64,000 nucleotides of DNA from positions 6,187,501 through 6,251,500 of the forward strand of contig NZ_CP084742.1 of the NCBI RefSeq assembly GCF_020520285.1, in the 5' to 3' direction. Each line of letters begins with the position of its first letter. The stretch's first letter is position 1. The DNA comes from Pseudomonas sp. L5B5 (GTDB lineage: Bacteria; Pseudomonadota; Gammaproteobacteria; Pseudomonadales; Pseudomonadaceae). Below, one piece after another: positions 44,231 to 53,738 of the stretch. The position numbers were made by a program, and so were the translations under genes. The notes below the pieces were generated by a model. It did not search any database. It saw only the letters and a list, made by a program, of their open reading frames with translations, and had not been told where the DNA came from.

Positions 44231-44961
44231 TTGGCGTCCTTACTGTAAAAAGACCAAGTGACGAACAACAGAGAAGCCGGTCAGCGGGCTCAACTAGTGA
44301 CGTCGCTTTTAGTTCCGCCTATGAATAGGTGCGCCGTCGATATCGCTATCGGGGAACAATGTTCAAGGGCTCGAGAGTGACAGTTCCTGAGTGAGTACCG
44401 GGTGAGTCAGTGCAGTTTCAGGTATGACAAATAGGTTGAGTGAGTTGGCCTGGGAACGTTACAGCGCAGAGCGGAATTATTTTTTTTCGGGGGCGATCAG
44501 CGGGGAAATTTCCTGTTGAATTCGAGACTATCCGAAACTAAAAACTCTATTTGTACGTAAATTGTAAGTGCATAGAAGGCTAACTATTTTTCTCTTATGT
44601 CCTTGATTGGCGAGGGCTGCAGCTAAGGTGGCAAAATGCCAAAGGTCGGATGTCTGGTTGAGTGGTCACACAATTGTTTAATTCTGTGATGGAGGCTGAA
44701 CATCTACTAATGGATTAAGGAGTGTCACTGATTAGTTAGAGTGTTCTAGTTGAGTAGTTGCTCTATTTTTACTGGTCCTGATGAAATTAGTTTCACTCAG
44801 GGTTTTCCCTAGATATGCGAACCTGGCTATTCGGCCCGGTTTTCGGTTAATTCAAAAAGTATCCACCCGCTAATGGCAGATGGCGGGGTAGGGGAATCCC
44901 TTAGTTGCCGGCGAGGTCTCGGGGAGGTTGCCGGGGCCCGAACGGGCCCTGGCGGGGAGGG
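44231..44961. other. AT-rich 731-bp non-coding region upstream of tpsB
   Basis: Much poorer in G+C than all genes around it, especially 44,400-44,850. I see no reading frame with a ribosome site, no RNA gene that I recognise and no insertion sequence. It probably holds the tpsB promoter with long upstream control. At 44931-44952 a strong CCGGGGCCCG-AA-CGGGCCCTGG hairpin stands just after the dGTPase stop, probably the end of that transcript. Confidence 0.6.
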
Positions 44962-46293
44962 TCATTGCGGGCTGGAACGGCCGGTCATTTCCCGGGCCAT
45001 TTCGCTGGCATAGCTGTCGGTCATGCCGGCGATGAAGTCGATCACCCGCAGGAAGGACTGATGCAGCGGCCAGTTCGGGTCCGGTGCGTTGTTGCCCAGC
45101 AGATCGAGGATGCGCCGGTTCTTGAACGAAGGGCTCTTGCCGCCATGCTGTTCCAGTGCGGCGCCACAGAAGGAGTTGAGAAGGATCTCCAGGGTGGTGT
45201 ACGCCCCGATTTCGTGCAGGGTCTTGCGCTTGTCCTGGAAGATCTTCTTGCGGGCCATGTCCTTGGCGTTGAGCACGCAGCGCTTGGCCGGGCCATGCAT
45301 GTGTTCCACCAGGTCGCCCGGCAGGGTGCCGGCCAGCAGTGCATCCTGTTGTTCGACGAAGGCGCGGGCAGCGGCGTTGGTCAGATGTTCGATGGCCTTG
45401 CCTCGCAGGATCGCCAGGCGGCGCCGGCGTGAATCTCCCGGGCCCAGCTGGCGGTAGGTTTCCGGCAGGTCGTCGCCTACCAGGCCCAGCAGCAGGGACT
45501 CGACTTCGGCGTATTCCAGCAGATCCATCTCCAGGCCGTCCTCGAGGTCGATCAGGGCATAGCAGATGTCGTCCGCAGCCTCCATCAGGTACACCAGGGG
45601 GTGCCGGGCCCAGCGCTGTTCCTCCAGTTGGGGCAGGCCCAGCTTGTGGGCGATCTGCTCCAGCAACGGCAGCTCGCTCTGGTAGCAGCCGAACTTGTGT
45701 TTCTTGTAGCCCAGGGAGTCGGCATGGCGCGCAGTCCAGGGGTACTTCAGGTAGGTGCCGAGGGTGGCGTAGGTCAACCGGGTACCACCGTCGAACTGGT
45801 GATATTCGAGCTGGGTCAGCACCCGGAAACCCTGGGCATTGCCTTCGAAATTGAGGAAGTCCTGGCGTTCGGTTGCGCTCATCGCATCCAGCCAGCCACG
45901 CCCGGCCGCTTGCTGGAACCAGTGGCGGATGGCGTCCTCGCCGGAATGGCCGAAGGGCGGATTGCCGATGTCATGGGCCAGGCAGGCCGATTGCACCACC
46001 ATGCCCAGGTCGCTGGGTTCGCACCATTCAGGCAGGGCCCCGCGCAAGGTTTCGCCCACACGCATGCCCAGGGAGCGACCCACGCAGCTGACTTCCAGGG
46101 AGTGGGTCAGGCGGGTGTGGATATGGTCGTTGCTGGACACCGGGTGCACCTGGGTCTTGCGCCCCAGGCGGCGAAAGGCGCCGGAGAAGATGATGCGGTC
46201 GTGGTCTTTGTGGAAAGGGCTGCGGCCAAGTTCTTCCGGGCTGTGCACCGGCTTTGCGAGGCGTTCACGGTTGAGCAGGGTCTGCCAATCCAA
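44962..46293 (-). CDS. dGTPase-like deoxynucleotide triphosphohydrolase
   Basis: A 443-residue HD-domain protein of the dGTPase-like type. [15 protein letters not shown] has the first metal His, [18 protein letters not shown] the HD pair, and the C-terminal half follows Dgt. Enzymes of the group hydrolyse dNTPs to deoxynucleoside and triphosphate. I choose the TTG start because the 443-residue length is that of Pseudomonas homologues and a GGAGAG site precedes it; the longer frame adds 18 residues. In P. aeruginosa, as I recall, the equivalent gene lies between the YqjD-type operon and the roc2 genes, as here. Confidence 0.9.
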   Translation of the reverse strand: MDWQTLLNRERLAKPVHSPEELGRSPFHKDHDRIIFSGAFRRLGRKTQVHPVSSNDHIHTRLTHSLEVSCVGRSLGMRVGETLRGALPEWCEPSDLGMVVQSACLAHDIGNPPFGHSGEDAIRHWFQQAAGRGWLDAMSATERQDFLNFEGNAQGFRVLTQLEYHQFDGGTRLTYATLGTYLKYPWTARHADSLGYKKHKFGCYQSELPLLEQIAHKLGLPQLEEQRWARHPLVYLMEAADDICYALIDLEDGLEMDLLEYAEVESLLLGLVGDDLPETYRQLGPGDSRRRRLAILRGKAIEHLTNAAARAFVEQQDALLAGTLPGDLVEHMHGPAKRCVLNAKDMARKKIFQDKRKTLHEIGAYTTLEILLNSFCGAALEQHGGKSPSFKNRRILDLLGNNAPDPNWPLHQSFLRVIDFIAGMTDSYASEMAREMTGRSSPQ

Positions 46294-46416
46294 GGCGGGG
46301 TCTCTCCGAAGAAAACTGAAGTGCCCAGCTTCCGGGTTCCCGAACATGGCCGCAAGGGGGCGTGAAGCTAAATATCATCGGCTGCGCTCTGCGGTCGTCC
46401 TGGCGTTACTGGTCGC

Positions 46417-47580
46417 TCAGAACCCGGCCGCGTCGATGTCGATCAGCAGCAGGCGCTGGCCGCTGGCGAAGAACTGGCCCGCAGTCAGGCAATACTGATT
46501 GCTGGTGGCGTCGCGGTAAGTGCTGGACAGAATCAGCCGTCGTTCTTCCCAGCCCTCGGCCAGCAGGTGATAGAAGTACGGGCGCCAGGACCAGTTATGG
46601 CCGACATAGCTGGGGTCCGCCTGCCAGCGGCCGTCGCGCCACTCCAGGTTCGGGGTCAGTTGGGTGCCGTGACGGTCGCACTGGTAGAAGCGCAGCAGCC
46701 AGGGAAACGCCTCGACTCGAGGCAGTAGGTCCAGTGGCGCCTGGGCGGCGGCCCAGTCCTGCAGCAGGCTCATCCATTGCGCCAGTTCCTGGCGCAGTTG
46801 CATCAGCCGCCCACGCTCCTGCAGTTTGCCCTGTACATAGGCCTGGCGCAGGCGGGCGAAGGGCTGGACGAACGCGTCGCTGGCAAAGAAGCGCTCTCGG
46901 GCCTGGGCGAAGAGGAACCCCTGTATATAGCGCGATCCGCACTCCAGCGCGAAGTGCAGTTCGGCCTCGGTTTCCACGCCTTCGGCGATGATCCAGCACC
47001 CGGTCTTTTCCGCCATCTGCGCCAGGGCCCTGACCACGTCACTGCTGGGGCCGCCGCGAGCCGCCGCCTGGAACAGGCGCATATCGAGCTTGAGGATATC
47101 CGGTTGCAGGGCCAGCACCCGGTCGAGTTGCGAATAGCCGGCGCCAAAGTCATCGATGGCGATCCGTGCCCCTGCCTGGCGATAACGTGCCACCACCTGG
47201 GCCAGGCGCTCGCAATCGCCGTCAAGCTCGGTGATCTCGAAGACGATGCGCTGTGGGTCGACCTGGTTGCGCTGCAGTTGCTCGAGGCTCGGCAGGGGTT
47301 GTCCAGGACGCAGTTGGCTGATCCAGCGCGGGGAGATGTTCAGGCTCAGGAACCAGTCCGCTGGAGCCTGGTGCAGGCGGTGCAAGGCGTCTTCGCGAAT
47401 CTGCCGGTCGAGCCGGCGCAGGGCGGTCGCGGGGGTACGCGGGTCGGCGAACAGCGGCCCGACCGACGCCAGCTGGCCGTCATGGCCGCGCAGGCGACCC
47501 AGGGCTTCGACCCCGGCGATGCGTCCGGTAGCGGTATCGATGAATGGCTGGAAGCAGGCGAGCGGTTGCCCGTCGATCAC
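46417..47580 (-). CDS. EAL-domain c-di-GMP phosphodiesterase
   Basis: A 387-residue cytoplasmic protein. The EAL motif is GVEALGRLRG (E25), with LSLNISP, IVFEITELDGD, AIDDFGAGYSQL, LKLD and IIAEGVETEAE all present, so c-di-GMP hydrolysis is likely. Residues about 255-387 form an extra domain with many aromatic residues (YVGHNWSWRPYFYHLLAEGW), reminiscent of a Cache-like ligand domain but without membrane segments. EAL proteins with such a C-terminal part are found in other gamma-proteobacteria. It is a single gene. Confidence 0.9.
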   Translation of the reverse strand: MIDGQPLACFQPFIDTATGRIAGVEALGRLRGHDGQLASVGPLFADPRTPATALRRLDRQIREDALHRLHQAPADWFLSLNISPRWISQLRPGQPLPSLEQLQRNQVDPQRIVFEITELDGDCERLAQVVARYRQAGARIAIDDFGAGYSQLDRVLALQPDILKLDMRLFQAAARGGPSSDVVRALAQMAEKTGCWIIAEGVETEAELHFALECGSRYIQGFLFAQARERFFASDAFVQPFARLRQAYVQGKLQERGRLMQLRQELAQWMSLLQDWAAAQAPLDLLPRVEAFPWLLRFYQCDRHGTQLTPNLEWRDGRWQADPSYVGHNWSWRPYFYHLLAEGWEERRLILSSTYRDATSNQYCLTAGQFFASGQRLLLIDIDAAGF

Positions 47581-47692
47581 AGGGCCTCCTCTTGGGCAGC
47601 GGGTTGGCAGGGAAAGATTGCAGCCGGGGGCCGGCCCCTAGGTCAAAGGGGCCGATCCGGGTTGCTTAGCAAGAATGCAGCCAGATCGCGGC

Positions 47693-48034
47693 TCAGGACT
47701 TGCGCGACGAGCCCTGCATCACCAGCTTGATCAACGGCACCAGGCTGGTGCCCAGGCGCACCAGGCGAGCCAGGCTGCCGGCGCCACCGTTCTTGGCGCC
47801 CTTGCCGGTGATGAAACCCAGCAGCGTCACCACCGCCACGCCCCAGAGTGGAGCGTGCTTGATGCCGAAGCCTTCCTGCCAGTTCTGGCCCAGGTTGCGC
47901 ATCCGCTGCAGGGGTTGCAGCATTTGCCGGGACTCATGGCGGATCTCCTGGCGGTGCATCTCCATGCGCAGGCGGATCAGGGCCTTGCGCATTTCCCGGC
48001 GCGAGGCCTTTTGCGGGATATCAGGCAGGTTCAT
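47693..48034 (-). CDS. YqjK-position protein of the YqjD/YqjE operon
   Basis: A 113-residue protein with a very charged N-terminal helix (MRKALIRLRMEMHRQEIRHES) and hydrophobic stretches near 64-78 and 91-106. I cannot name a family with certainty. It follows YqjE by a four-base overlap, the same position as YqjK or an unnamed protein in many gamma-proteobacteria. It is probably membrane-associated, in an envelope or ribosome-tethering operon. Confidence 0.65.
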   Translation of the reverse strand: MNLPDIPQKASRREMRKALIRLRMEMHRQEIRHESRQMLQPLQRMRNLGQNWQEGFGIKHAPLWGVAVVTLLGFITGKGAKNGGAGSLARLVRLGTSLVPLIKLVMQGSSRKS

Positions 48035-48420
48035 GGCAACAGGCGCTCCCGATCATTGGCCAGCTCTTCGAGAGTGGCATGGAAGGGCGAGGACTCGTCG
48101 AACACCGCCGACTTCAGGCGCACGCCACAGAAGATCGCCGCCAGGGCGTAGAACACGCACAGGCCGACGATACCTGCCAGGCGATAGCTGTCCCACAGCA
48201 GGATCAGCACCAGTGCCGACAGCCCCACCAGCAACAGCAGGGCAAACACCAGGGCCAGCCCGGCGAACAGCAGCAGGCTCACGGTCCGCGCCTTCTGCTC
48301 CTGCAATTCGATGCCGAACAGTTCGACATGGCTGTGCAACAGGCCCAGGACTGCCGCCCCCAGGCGCCGCGAAGAAGCGCTCGGGCCACTGCCGGATGCG
48401 CTGGATTCGTCGATCGCCAT
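48031..48420 (-). CDS. YqjE-family (phage holin-like) membrane protein
   Basis: A 129-residue protein with two transmembrane helices in the centre (VSLLLFAGLALVFALLLLVGLSALVLI and YRLAGIVGLCVFYALAAIF), preceded by a Ser-rich start and the helix LGLLHSHVELFGIELQEQKAR. This is the family annotated as phage holin III / DUF1469, though no phage is present. The start is the ATG before AIDESSAS, directly behind the DUF883 stop. Confidence 0.85.
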   Translation of the reverse strand: MAIDESSASGSGPSASSRRLGAAVLGLLHSHVELFGIELQEQKARTVSLLLFAGLALVFALLLLVGLSALVLILLWDSYRLAGIVGLCVFYALAAIFCGVRLKSAVFDESSPFHATLEELANDRERLLP

Positions 48421-48421
48421 A

Positions 48422-48736
48422 TCAGCGCCGCGTCGCCAGAAGGCCAATTAGGAATCCCACACCGGCGGCGATGCCCACCGATTGCCAGGGGTTGGTCTGC
48501 ACGTAGTCTTCTGCGGCCGTGACCGCTGCCTGGCCGCGCTGGCGCAGGGAATCCTCGGTCAGTTGCAGGGTTTCCCGGGCCTTGAGCAGGCTCTCGTGGA
48601 TCTGCTCGCGCAACTCGTCGGCCTGGTCGCCGGCCAGGGTCGCGGTGTGTTCCAGCAGACGTTCCGTGTCACTGACCAGTGCCTGAAAATCCGCCATCAG
48701 TACTTCTTGAGCCGTCTTTGCCGTTTTGCTGGCCAT
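48422..48736 (-). CDS. DUF883 / ElaB-YqjD family ribosome-associated membrane protein
   Basis: A 104-residue tail-anchored protein: long amphipathic helix (LVSDTERLLEHTATLAGDQADELREQ) followed by YVQTNPWQSVGIAAGVGFLIGLLATRR, the family's C-terminal membrane segment. E. coli YqjD and ElaB tether ribosomes to the membrane in stationary phase and are RpoS-dependent. It is the first gene of a three-gene operon with the YqjE-like and YqjK-position proteins. Confidence 0.9.
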   Translation of the reverse strand: MASKTAKTAQEVLMADFQALVSDTERLLEHTATLAGDQADELREQIHESLLKARETLQLTEDSLRQRGQAAVTAAEDYVQTNPWQSVGIAAGVGFLIGLLATRR

Positions 48737-49020
48737 GTTGATGCCTCCTTGGGTGGCTTGTGTGAGCTATGAGTGTGAGCCCCGAGTGAAGGTTCACTGT
48801 AATTGCCTGGTACAGCTTTTGCTTTGTCCTGGTGCGCAGGCCCCGTGGCCTGCGCTGAAAACGAGCGGGGCGGGCGTGCAAGCCGCGCCAACCCTGGCCA
48901 AATGAACCACCACCCCTGGCCATTGCCGTGCGTGCGGTTCGATGTGCAGCCTGCGGCGCGCCAAAACGGTTCACCGGATGTGCCCTTGGTGCGTCCCGGA
49001 GCCAACTTGGTGCAGGAAGC

Positions 49021-50277
49021 ATGACGAGCGCTATGCAACCGGCTGCCATTACCGGATCTGCCTACTCCATGGAAAATCTGCAAAGCGCTGTGGACACCCT
49101 GGTCCACGGTTCCAACACGCTGTTCATCCTGATCGGGGCGGTCATGGTCCTGGCCATGCATGCCGGTTTTGCCTTCCTCGAAGTGGGGACGGTCAGGCAG
49201 AAGAACCAAGTCAATGCCCTGTCGAAAATCCTCAGTGACTTCGCCGTCTCGACCCTGGCTTATTTCTTTATAGGCTACTGGATTTCCTACGGGGTGAGTT
49301 TCCTGCAACCTGCGGCGGTGCTCAGCTCCGATCATGGCTATGGCCTGGTGAAGTTCTTTTTCCTGTTGACCTTCGCTGCGGCGATCCCGGCGATCATCTC
49401 CGGCGGTATTGCCGAGCGCGCGCGGTTCGTCCCGCAACTGTGTGCCACGGTGCTGATCGTGGCGTTCGTCTACCCGTTCTTCGAAGGCGTGGCATGGAAT
49501 GGCAACCTTGGCTTGCAAGCCTGGTTGCAGGCGCATTTCGGTGCCGCTTTCCACGATTTCGCAGGTTCGGTGGTGGTGCATGCCATGGGGGGGTGGCTGG
49601 CGCTGGCGGCGGTGTTGCTGCTGGGACCGCGCCATGGCCGCTATCGCGACGGCAAGCTGGTGGCCTTCGCACCGTCGAGCATTCCCTTCCTGGCGCTGGG
49701 GTCGTGGATCCTGATCGTCGGCTGGTTCGGTTTCAACGTGATGAGCGCCCAGACACTGCAGGGCGTGAGCGGGCTGGTGGCGGTGAATTCGCTGATGGCC
49801 ATGGTCGGCGGTACCGTGACGGCGCTGATCGTGGGGCGCAATGACCCGGGCTTCCTGCACAACGGCCCGTTGGCCGGGTTGGTGGCGGTCTGTGCCGGTT
49901 CGGATCTGATGCACCCGGTGGGGGCGCTGTTCACCGGGGCGATTGCCGGGGCCCTGTTCGTCTGGTGTTTCATCGCGGCCCAGGGCAAATGGAAGATCGA
50001 CGATGTGCTCGGGGTCTGGCCGCTGCATGGTTTGTGCGGAGTCTGGGGCGGGATCGCCTGCGGGATCTTTGGCCAGTCCGCACTGGGCGGGCTGGGCGGT
50101 GTGAGCCTGGTCAGCCAGCTGATCGGCACGGGCCTTGGCGTACTGGTGGCGCTGCTGGGAGGTTTTGCCGTGTATGGCACGATCAAGGCCGTTTGTGGCC
50201 TGCGCCTGAGTCAGGAGCAGGAGTACTACGGCGCCGACCTGTCGCTGCACAAGATCGGCGCGGTCAACCAGGAATGA
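49021..50277 (+). CDS. Ammonium transporter (Amt/MEP/Rh family)
   Basis: A 418-residue polytopic membrane protein of the Amt family with about 11 hydrophobic helices. The twin pore histidines are in SVVVHAMGGWLAL and LGVWPLHGLCGVWGG; GGIAERARF and FFEGVAWNGNLGL are family blocks. It conducts ammonium into the cytoplasm. There is no glnK gene beside it, unlike amtB, so it is an additional paralogue. The start is uncertain: ATG at 49021 has a close AGGA, while MENLQSAVD at 49069 would match family N-termini. Confidence 0.85.
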   Translation: MTSAMQPAAITGSAYSMENLQSAVDTLVHGSNTLFILIGAVMVLAMHAGFAFLEVGTVRQKNQVNALSKILSDFAVSTLAYFFIGYWISYGVSFLQPAAVLSSDHGYGLVKFFFLLTFAAAIPAIISGGIAERARFVPQLCATVLIVAFVYPFFEGVAWNGNLGLQAWLQAHFGAAFHDFAGSVVVHAMGGWLALAAVLLLGPRHGRYRDGKLVAFAPSSIPFLALGSWILIVGWFGFNVMSAQTLQGVSGLVAVNSLMAMVGGTVTALIVGRNDPGFLHNGPLAGLVAVCAGSDLMHPVGALFTGAIAGALFVWCFIAAQGKWKIDDVLGVWPLHGLCGVWGGIACGIFGQSALGGLGGVSLVSQLIGTGLGVLVALLGGFAVYGTIKAVCGLRLSQEQEYYGADLSLHKIGAVNQE

Positions 50278-50336
50278 CGATGACGCTGCTGCCCCGGGGC
50301 TGGTGATCCAGCACTGCGGGGCGTACCGCACTGGGC

Positions 50337-52292
50337 TCAGCCTCCCTGCAGGCGCGCTTCGCAGGCTTCGATCGCATTCTGTGGGCCGGACACCAGTACC
50401 CGGTCGCCTGCTTGCAGGCGCAAGGTCGGCCCCAGGGGCAGGTCGTGGCCGTGACGCTGCACGGCGCGGATGTCCACCCCCAGCCCCTCCAGGGCCAGGG
50501 CTTGCAGGGGCTGGTTGCAGGCATGGGCGTCGGCATCCAGGTTCACTGCGTGCATCTGGACGGCAGGGGGCTCGCGGTTGTCCTGGGTATCGCTCTGCCC
50601 GCCGTGGTAGAAGCCATGGAGCAGCTGGTAGCGGCTGTGGCGCACCTCGTCCACGGTGCGCTGCACCTGTTGTTCGGGCAGGCCCAGCATGATCAGTGCA
50701 TGGGAGGCGAGCATCAGGCTGGACTCCAGCAGTTCGGGCACCACCTCGTTGGCGCCGGCGGCCTTGAGCTCCGCCAACTGGCTGTCGTCGCGGGTGCGCA
50801 CCAGGATCGGGACGCTGCTGTCCAGGCGTCGGGCGGCCTTGAGCACGGTCAGTGCGATATCGGTCTTGTCCACTGCGATCACCAGCAAGCGCGCCCGCTC
50901 CAGGCCTACGGCTGCCAGCAGGTCGCCCCGCCGGCAATCGCCATAGTGCACGCAGCTTTCCGCCGCAGAGGCTTCCTGGACCCTGACCGGATCGTCGTCC
51001 AGGGCGATGTAGCGCAGCTGCTCGTGGCGCAGGAAGCGGCCGATGGATTGGCCGACCCGACCATAACCACAGATCAGCACATGGCCTTGCAGTTGGGCGT
51101 TCTGTGCGCTGATCTCCTCCAGTTGCGCCGCCTGGTTGGGCTTGCGGTGCAGGCGGGCGGTGATCATCGGCGCGGCCCGCAACAGCAGAGGGGTCAGCAG
51201 CATGGAGCAGAACGTGGCAGCCAGCAGCAGGCTGCTGATCTCGGAGGGGATCATCTGGCTGAGCTGCATCTGGGCCATCAGGGCAAAGCAGAATTCACCC
51301 CCCTGGGCCAGGGCCAGGCCGCTGCGCCAGGCGGTCTCGCCATCGCTGCCACGCAGCTTGAGCAGGGCCGCCACCACCGTGCCCTTGATCAGCAGCAGGG
51401 CCAGGGTGAGGCCGATGATCAGCAGGCTGTGGTCGATGAACAGCTGCAGGTCGATGAGCATGCCGATGCTGACGAAGAACAGCCCCAGCAGGATGTCGCG
51501 AAACGGCCGGATATCGGCCTCGATCTGGTGTCGGTAATGGCTTTCTCCCAGCAGCATGCCGGCCAGGAATGCCCCCAGGGCCGGCGACAGCCCCAGCAGA
51601 TGGGTCAGCCAGGCGGTCAGCAGGACGATGACCAGGGCCAGCAGGACGAAGAGCTCGGCGGAGTGGGAGGCGGCGACTTCATGGAACAGCCGTGGCAGCA
51701 GCCAGCGGCTGGCCAGCAGCAGGCCGACGAACAGCACCACCGTCTTGCCCAGCGTCATGGGCAGGGCCCAGTACCAGGCCTGGTCGGTATTGCCGGCGAA
51801 CACCGGGACCAGGGTCAGCAACAGCACGGCCACCACGTCCTGGAACAGCAGCACGCCGATGGCGTTCTGGCCGTGGCTGCTGAAGATCTCGCCCAGGCTG
51901 GTCAACTCCTTGCTGACGATGGCGGTGGACGACAGGGCCAGCCCGGTGCCCAGCATCAACGCCGAGCTCAGGGGCATGCCGGACAGGGCCAGGAGCGCGC
52001 CCAGTACCAGGCCGGTGCACAGCACCTGCAGGCTGCCGAGGCCGAATACCACGCGGCGCAGGGCGAGCATTTTCGACAAGGAGAACTCCAGCCCCAGGGA
52101 AAACAGCAGGAATACCACCCCCAGTTCGGCCAGGTCCGGCAGGTCCTCGCTGTCGTTGACCCAGTCCAGGGCGGTAGGGCCGACCATCAGTCCGACCGAC
52201 AGGTAACCCAGCACAGGTGGCAGGCTCAGGCGTCGGAACAGCGCGATGACCACCAGTGAGGAGGCAAGAATGATCAGCAGGTTGGCAAACAA
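50337..52292 (-). CDS. KefB/CPA2-type cation:proton antiporter with RCK domains
   Basis: A 651-residue protein. The first 380 residues are a 12-13 helix CPA2 antiporter (VFLLFSLGLEFSLSKM, GTGLALSSTAIVSKEL, LFFVSIGMLIDL), then an RCK_N domain from about 405 (GHVLICGYGRVGQSIGRFLR, a Rossmann GxGxxG) and an RCK_C domain at the C-terminus (GPTLRLQAGDRVLVSGP). It probably exchanges K+ or Na+ for protons under nucleotide control. No KefG/KefF-like partner is encoded next to it. Confidence 0.9.
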   Translation of the reverse strand: MFANLLIILASSLVVIALFRRLSLPPVLGYLSVGLMVGPTALDWVNDSEDLPDLAELGVVFLLFSLGLEFSLSKMLALRRVVFGLGSLQVLCTGLVLGALLALSGMPLSSALMLGTGLALSSTAIVSKELTSLGEIFSSHGQNAIGVLLFQDVVAVLLLTLVPVFAGNTDQAWYWALPMTLGKTVVLFVGLLLASRWLLPRLFHEVAASHSAELFVLLALVIVLLTAWLTHLLGLSPALGAFLAGMLLGESHYRHQIEADIRPFRDILLGLFFVSIGMLIDLQLFIDHSLLIIGLTLALLLIKGTVVAALLKLRGSDGETAWRSGLALAQGGEFCFALMAQMQLSQMIPSEISSLLLAATFCSMLLTPLLLRAAPMITARLHRKPNQAAQLEEISAQNAQLQGHVLICGYGRVGQSIGRFLRHEQLRYIALDDDPVRVQEASAAESCVHYGDCRRGDLLAAVGLERARLLVIAVDKTDIALTVLKAARRLDSSVPILVRTRDDSQLAELKAAGANEVVPELLESSLMLASHALIMLGLPEQQVQRTVDEVRHSRYQLLHGFYHGGQSDTQDNREPPAVQMHAVNLDADAHACNQPLQALALEGLGVDIRAVQRHGHDLPLGPTLRLQAGDRVLVSGPQNAIEACEARLQGG

Positions 52293-52607
52293 CGGCTATC
52301 TCCGGACAAGGGGCGGGCAGGGCAAAGCGTAGAGGCAAAAAGGCCGGGAGGATCGCCCGAGCGGCAGGAAACCGTGCTGACCCATGTCATTCTTTCGCGA
52401 GAATGTCCCATCTTCACGAGCCTTCGCTATGCTCAAAAACTGTCGATGGAGGCTGTGCCCGGCAGGGTGCGGGACCACTCCTGCGAGAGCTGGGTGGAGC
52501 GGGCTGGCGCAGCGCGACCGAGCCGAAGACGCATGGCAGTGTTCAAGCAGCCTGCCGGGGCTGCGAGGTGGTCCCCTGGGGCCCGTCAGTGAGGAGCTGG
52601 AGAGGTT
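52293..52607. other. 315-bp divergent region between antiporter and acyltransferase
   Basis: No credible gene. The only structure I notice is an 18-base inverted repeat CATTCT-TTCGCG-AGAATG at 52388-52405, which could be an operator. The right part is G+C-rich and leads to the ribosome site GAGGAG before the acyltransferase. Confidence 0.5.
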
Positions 52608-53702
52608 ATGGAGCGTCTGTATTCACTGCAAGGGTTGCGTGGTGCCGCGGTGCTGGGGGTAGTGCTGTTCCACATGATGTCGGTGGAGACCAAGTATTCC
52701 GGCGGCGATATCCTGCTGCCGGTGTTCCTGGATTTCTTCCAGCTCGGGGTCGACCTGTTCTTTGTCATCAGCGGTTTCGTGATGGTGATCGTCAGCCGCG
52801 GGCGTTTCCAGAAAAGCGTCGAGACCCAGCGCTTCCTGTTCAATCGGCTGTCGCGGATCTACCCCACCTACTGGCTGTATTTCTTCATCACCCTGGGGGT
52901 GTACCTGTGGCAGCCGGCGCTGGTGAACAGCTCCCATGGCGGTTCGAACCTGTGGATGTCGTTCCTGTTGCTGCCCAACGACCGGGTGTTGCTGGTGATG
53001 GTGGCCTGGTCGCTGCTGTTCGAGTTGTGGTTCTACCTGATGTTCACGGTGTTCCTGTTCTTCAAGGAGCGCTGGCTGCCGCTGATCCTGCTGCTGTGGG
53101 CGGTGGCGCTGGTGGTGTTCAATCTCCTGCAGGATTGGCAGGACTATTCCCCGGCCCTGAAGATCATGCTGCACCCCTATGCCCTGGAGTTCATCGTCGG
53201 CAGCGCACTGGCCCTGTTCTTCTACGGACCCTACAGCGCCAAGGTGCCCAACTGGCTGGCCTGGGCCGCGCTGGTGACAGTCCTGCTGCTGGGTTTCCCG
53301 CTGATCTACAGCTACCGGCTATTTCTCAACGAAGGATTGCCGAGGATGCTGGCGGTAGGGCTGGTGTTCGGCACCCTGGTGTTGTCCCTGGCGCTGCTGG
53401 AGCGTCGGCAACTGATTCGAATGCCCGTCTTTTTGACGGCTACTGGCGATATGTCCTACACCATCTACCTGTCTCATCTGCTGGTGCTGGGCGTGGTGGG
53501 CAGGGCCTGGCAGGTGATCGGGGCCTGGCCCGCCAGTTATGTCGATAACCTGCTGTTCCTGGTGCTCATGATGACGGCGGTGGTCTGCTATGGCTGGGTG
53601 GGTTACCAGTTCTACGAGAAGCCGATCCTCGACCGGGCCACGGCCTACTGCAAGCGTCGTTTCAGCTCAACCAGCCAGCGCAAACACTACGGTCCGGTGT
53701 AG
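52608..53702 (+). CDS. Acyltransferase family 3 membrane protein (1)
   Basis: A 364-residue inner-membrane acyltransferase with about ten hydrophobic helices. The start SLQGLRGAAVLGVVLFHM carries the family Arg/His pair, then GVDLFFVISGFVM and RLSRIYPTYWL, and the end TGDMSYTIYLSHLLVL. Such enzymes O-acetylate surface polysaccharides or lipids from acyl-CoA in the inner membrane. It is followed 36 bp later by a second, more distant member. An exopolysaccharide operon lies about 6 kb to the right. Confidence 0.88.
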   Translation: MERLYSLQGLRGAAVLGVVLFHMMSVETKYSGGDILLPVFLDFFQLGVDLFFVISGFVMVIVSRGRFQKSVETQRFLFNRLSRIYPTYWLYFFITLGVYLWQPALVNSSHGGSNLWMSFLLLPNDRVLLVMVAWSLLFELWFYLMFTVFLFFKERWLPLILLLWAVALVVFNLLQDWQDYSPALKIMLHPYALEFIVGSALALFFYGPYSAKVPNWLAWAALVTVLLLGFPLIYSYRLFLNEGLPRMLAVGLVFGTLVLSLALLERRQLIRMPVFLTATGDMSYTIYLSHLLVLGVVGRAWQVIGAWPASYVDNLLFLVLMMTAVVCYGWVGYQFYEKPILDRATAYCKRRFSSTSQRKHYGPV

Positions 53703-53738
53703 ACCGGGACTTTTCCTGCCTGTTCGGGTAGCCATGCG

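Noticed and set aside
48031..48420. Prophage holin
   Set aside because: The family name is misleading; the gene belongs to the YqjD/YqjE envelope operon and no phage genes are near.
48697..50937. 746-residue minus-strand frame opposite the ammonium transporter
   Set aside because: It covers a clear Amt protein on the other strand and parts of the neighbours; its composition (Arg, Gln, His, Pro) is that of an antisense frame.
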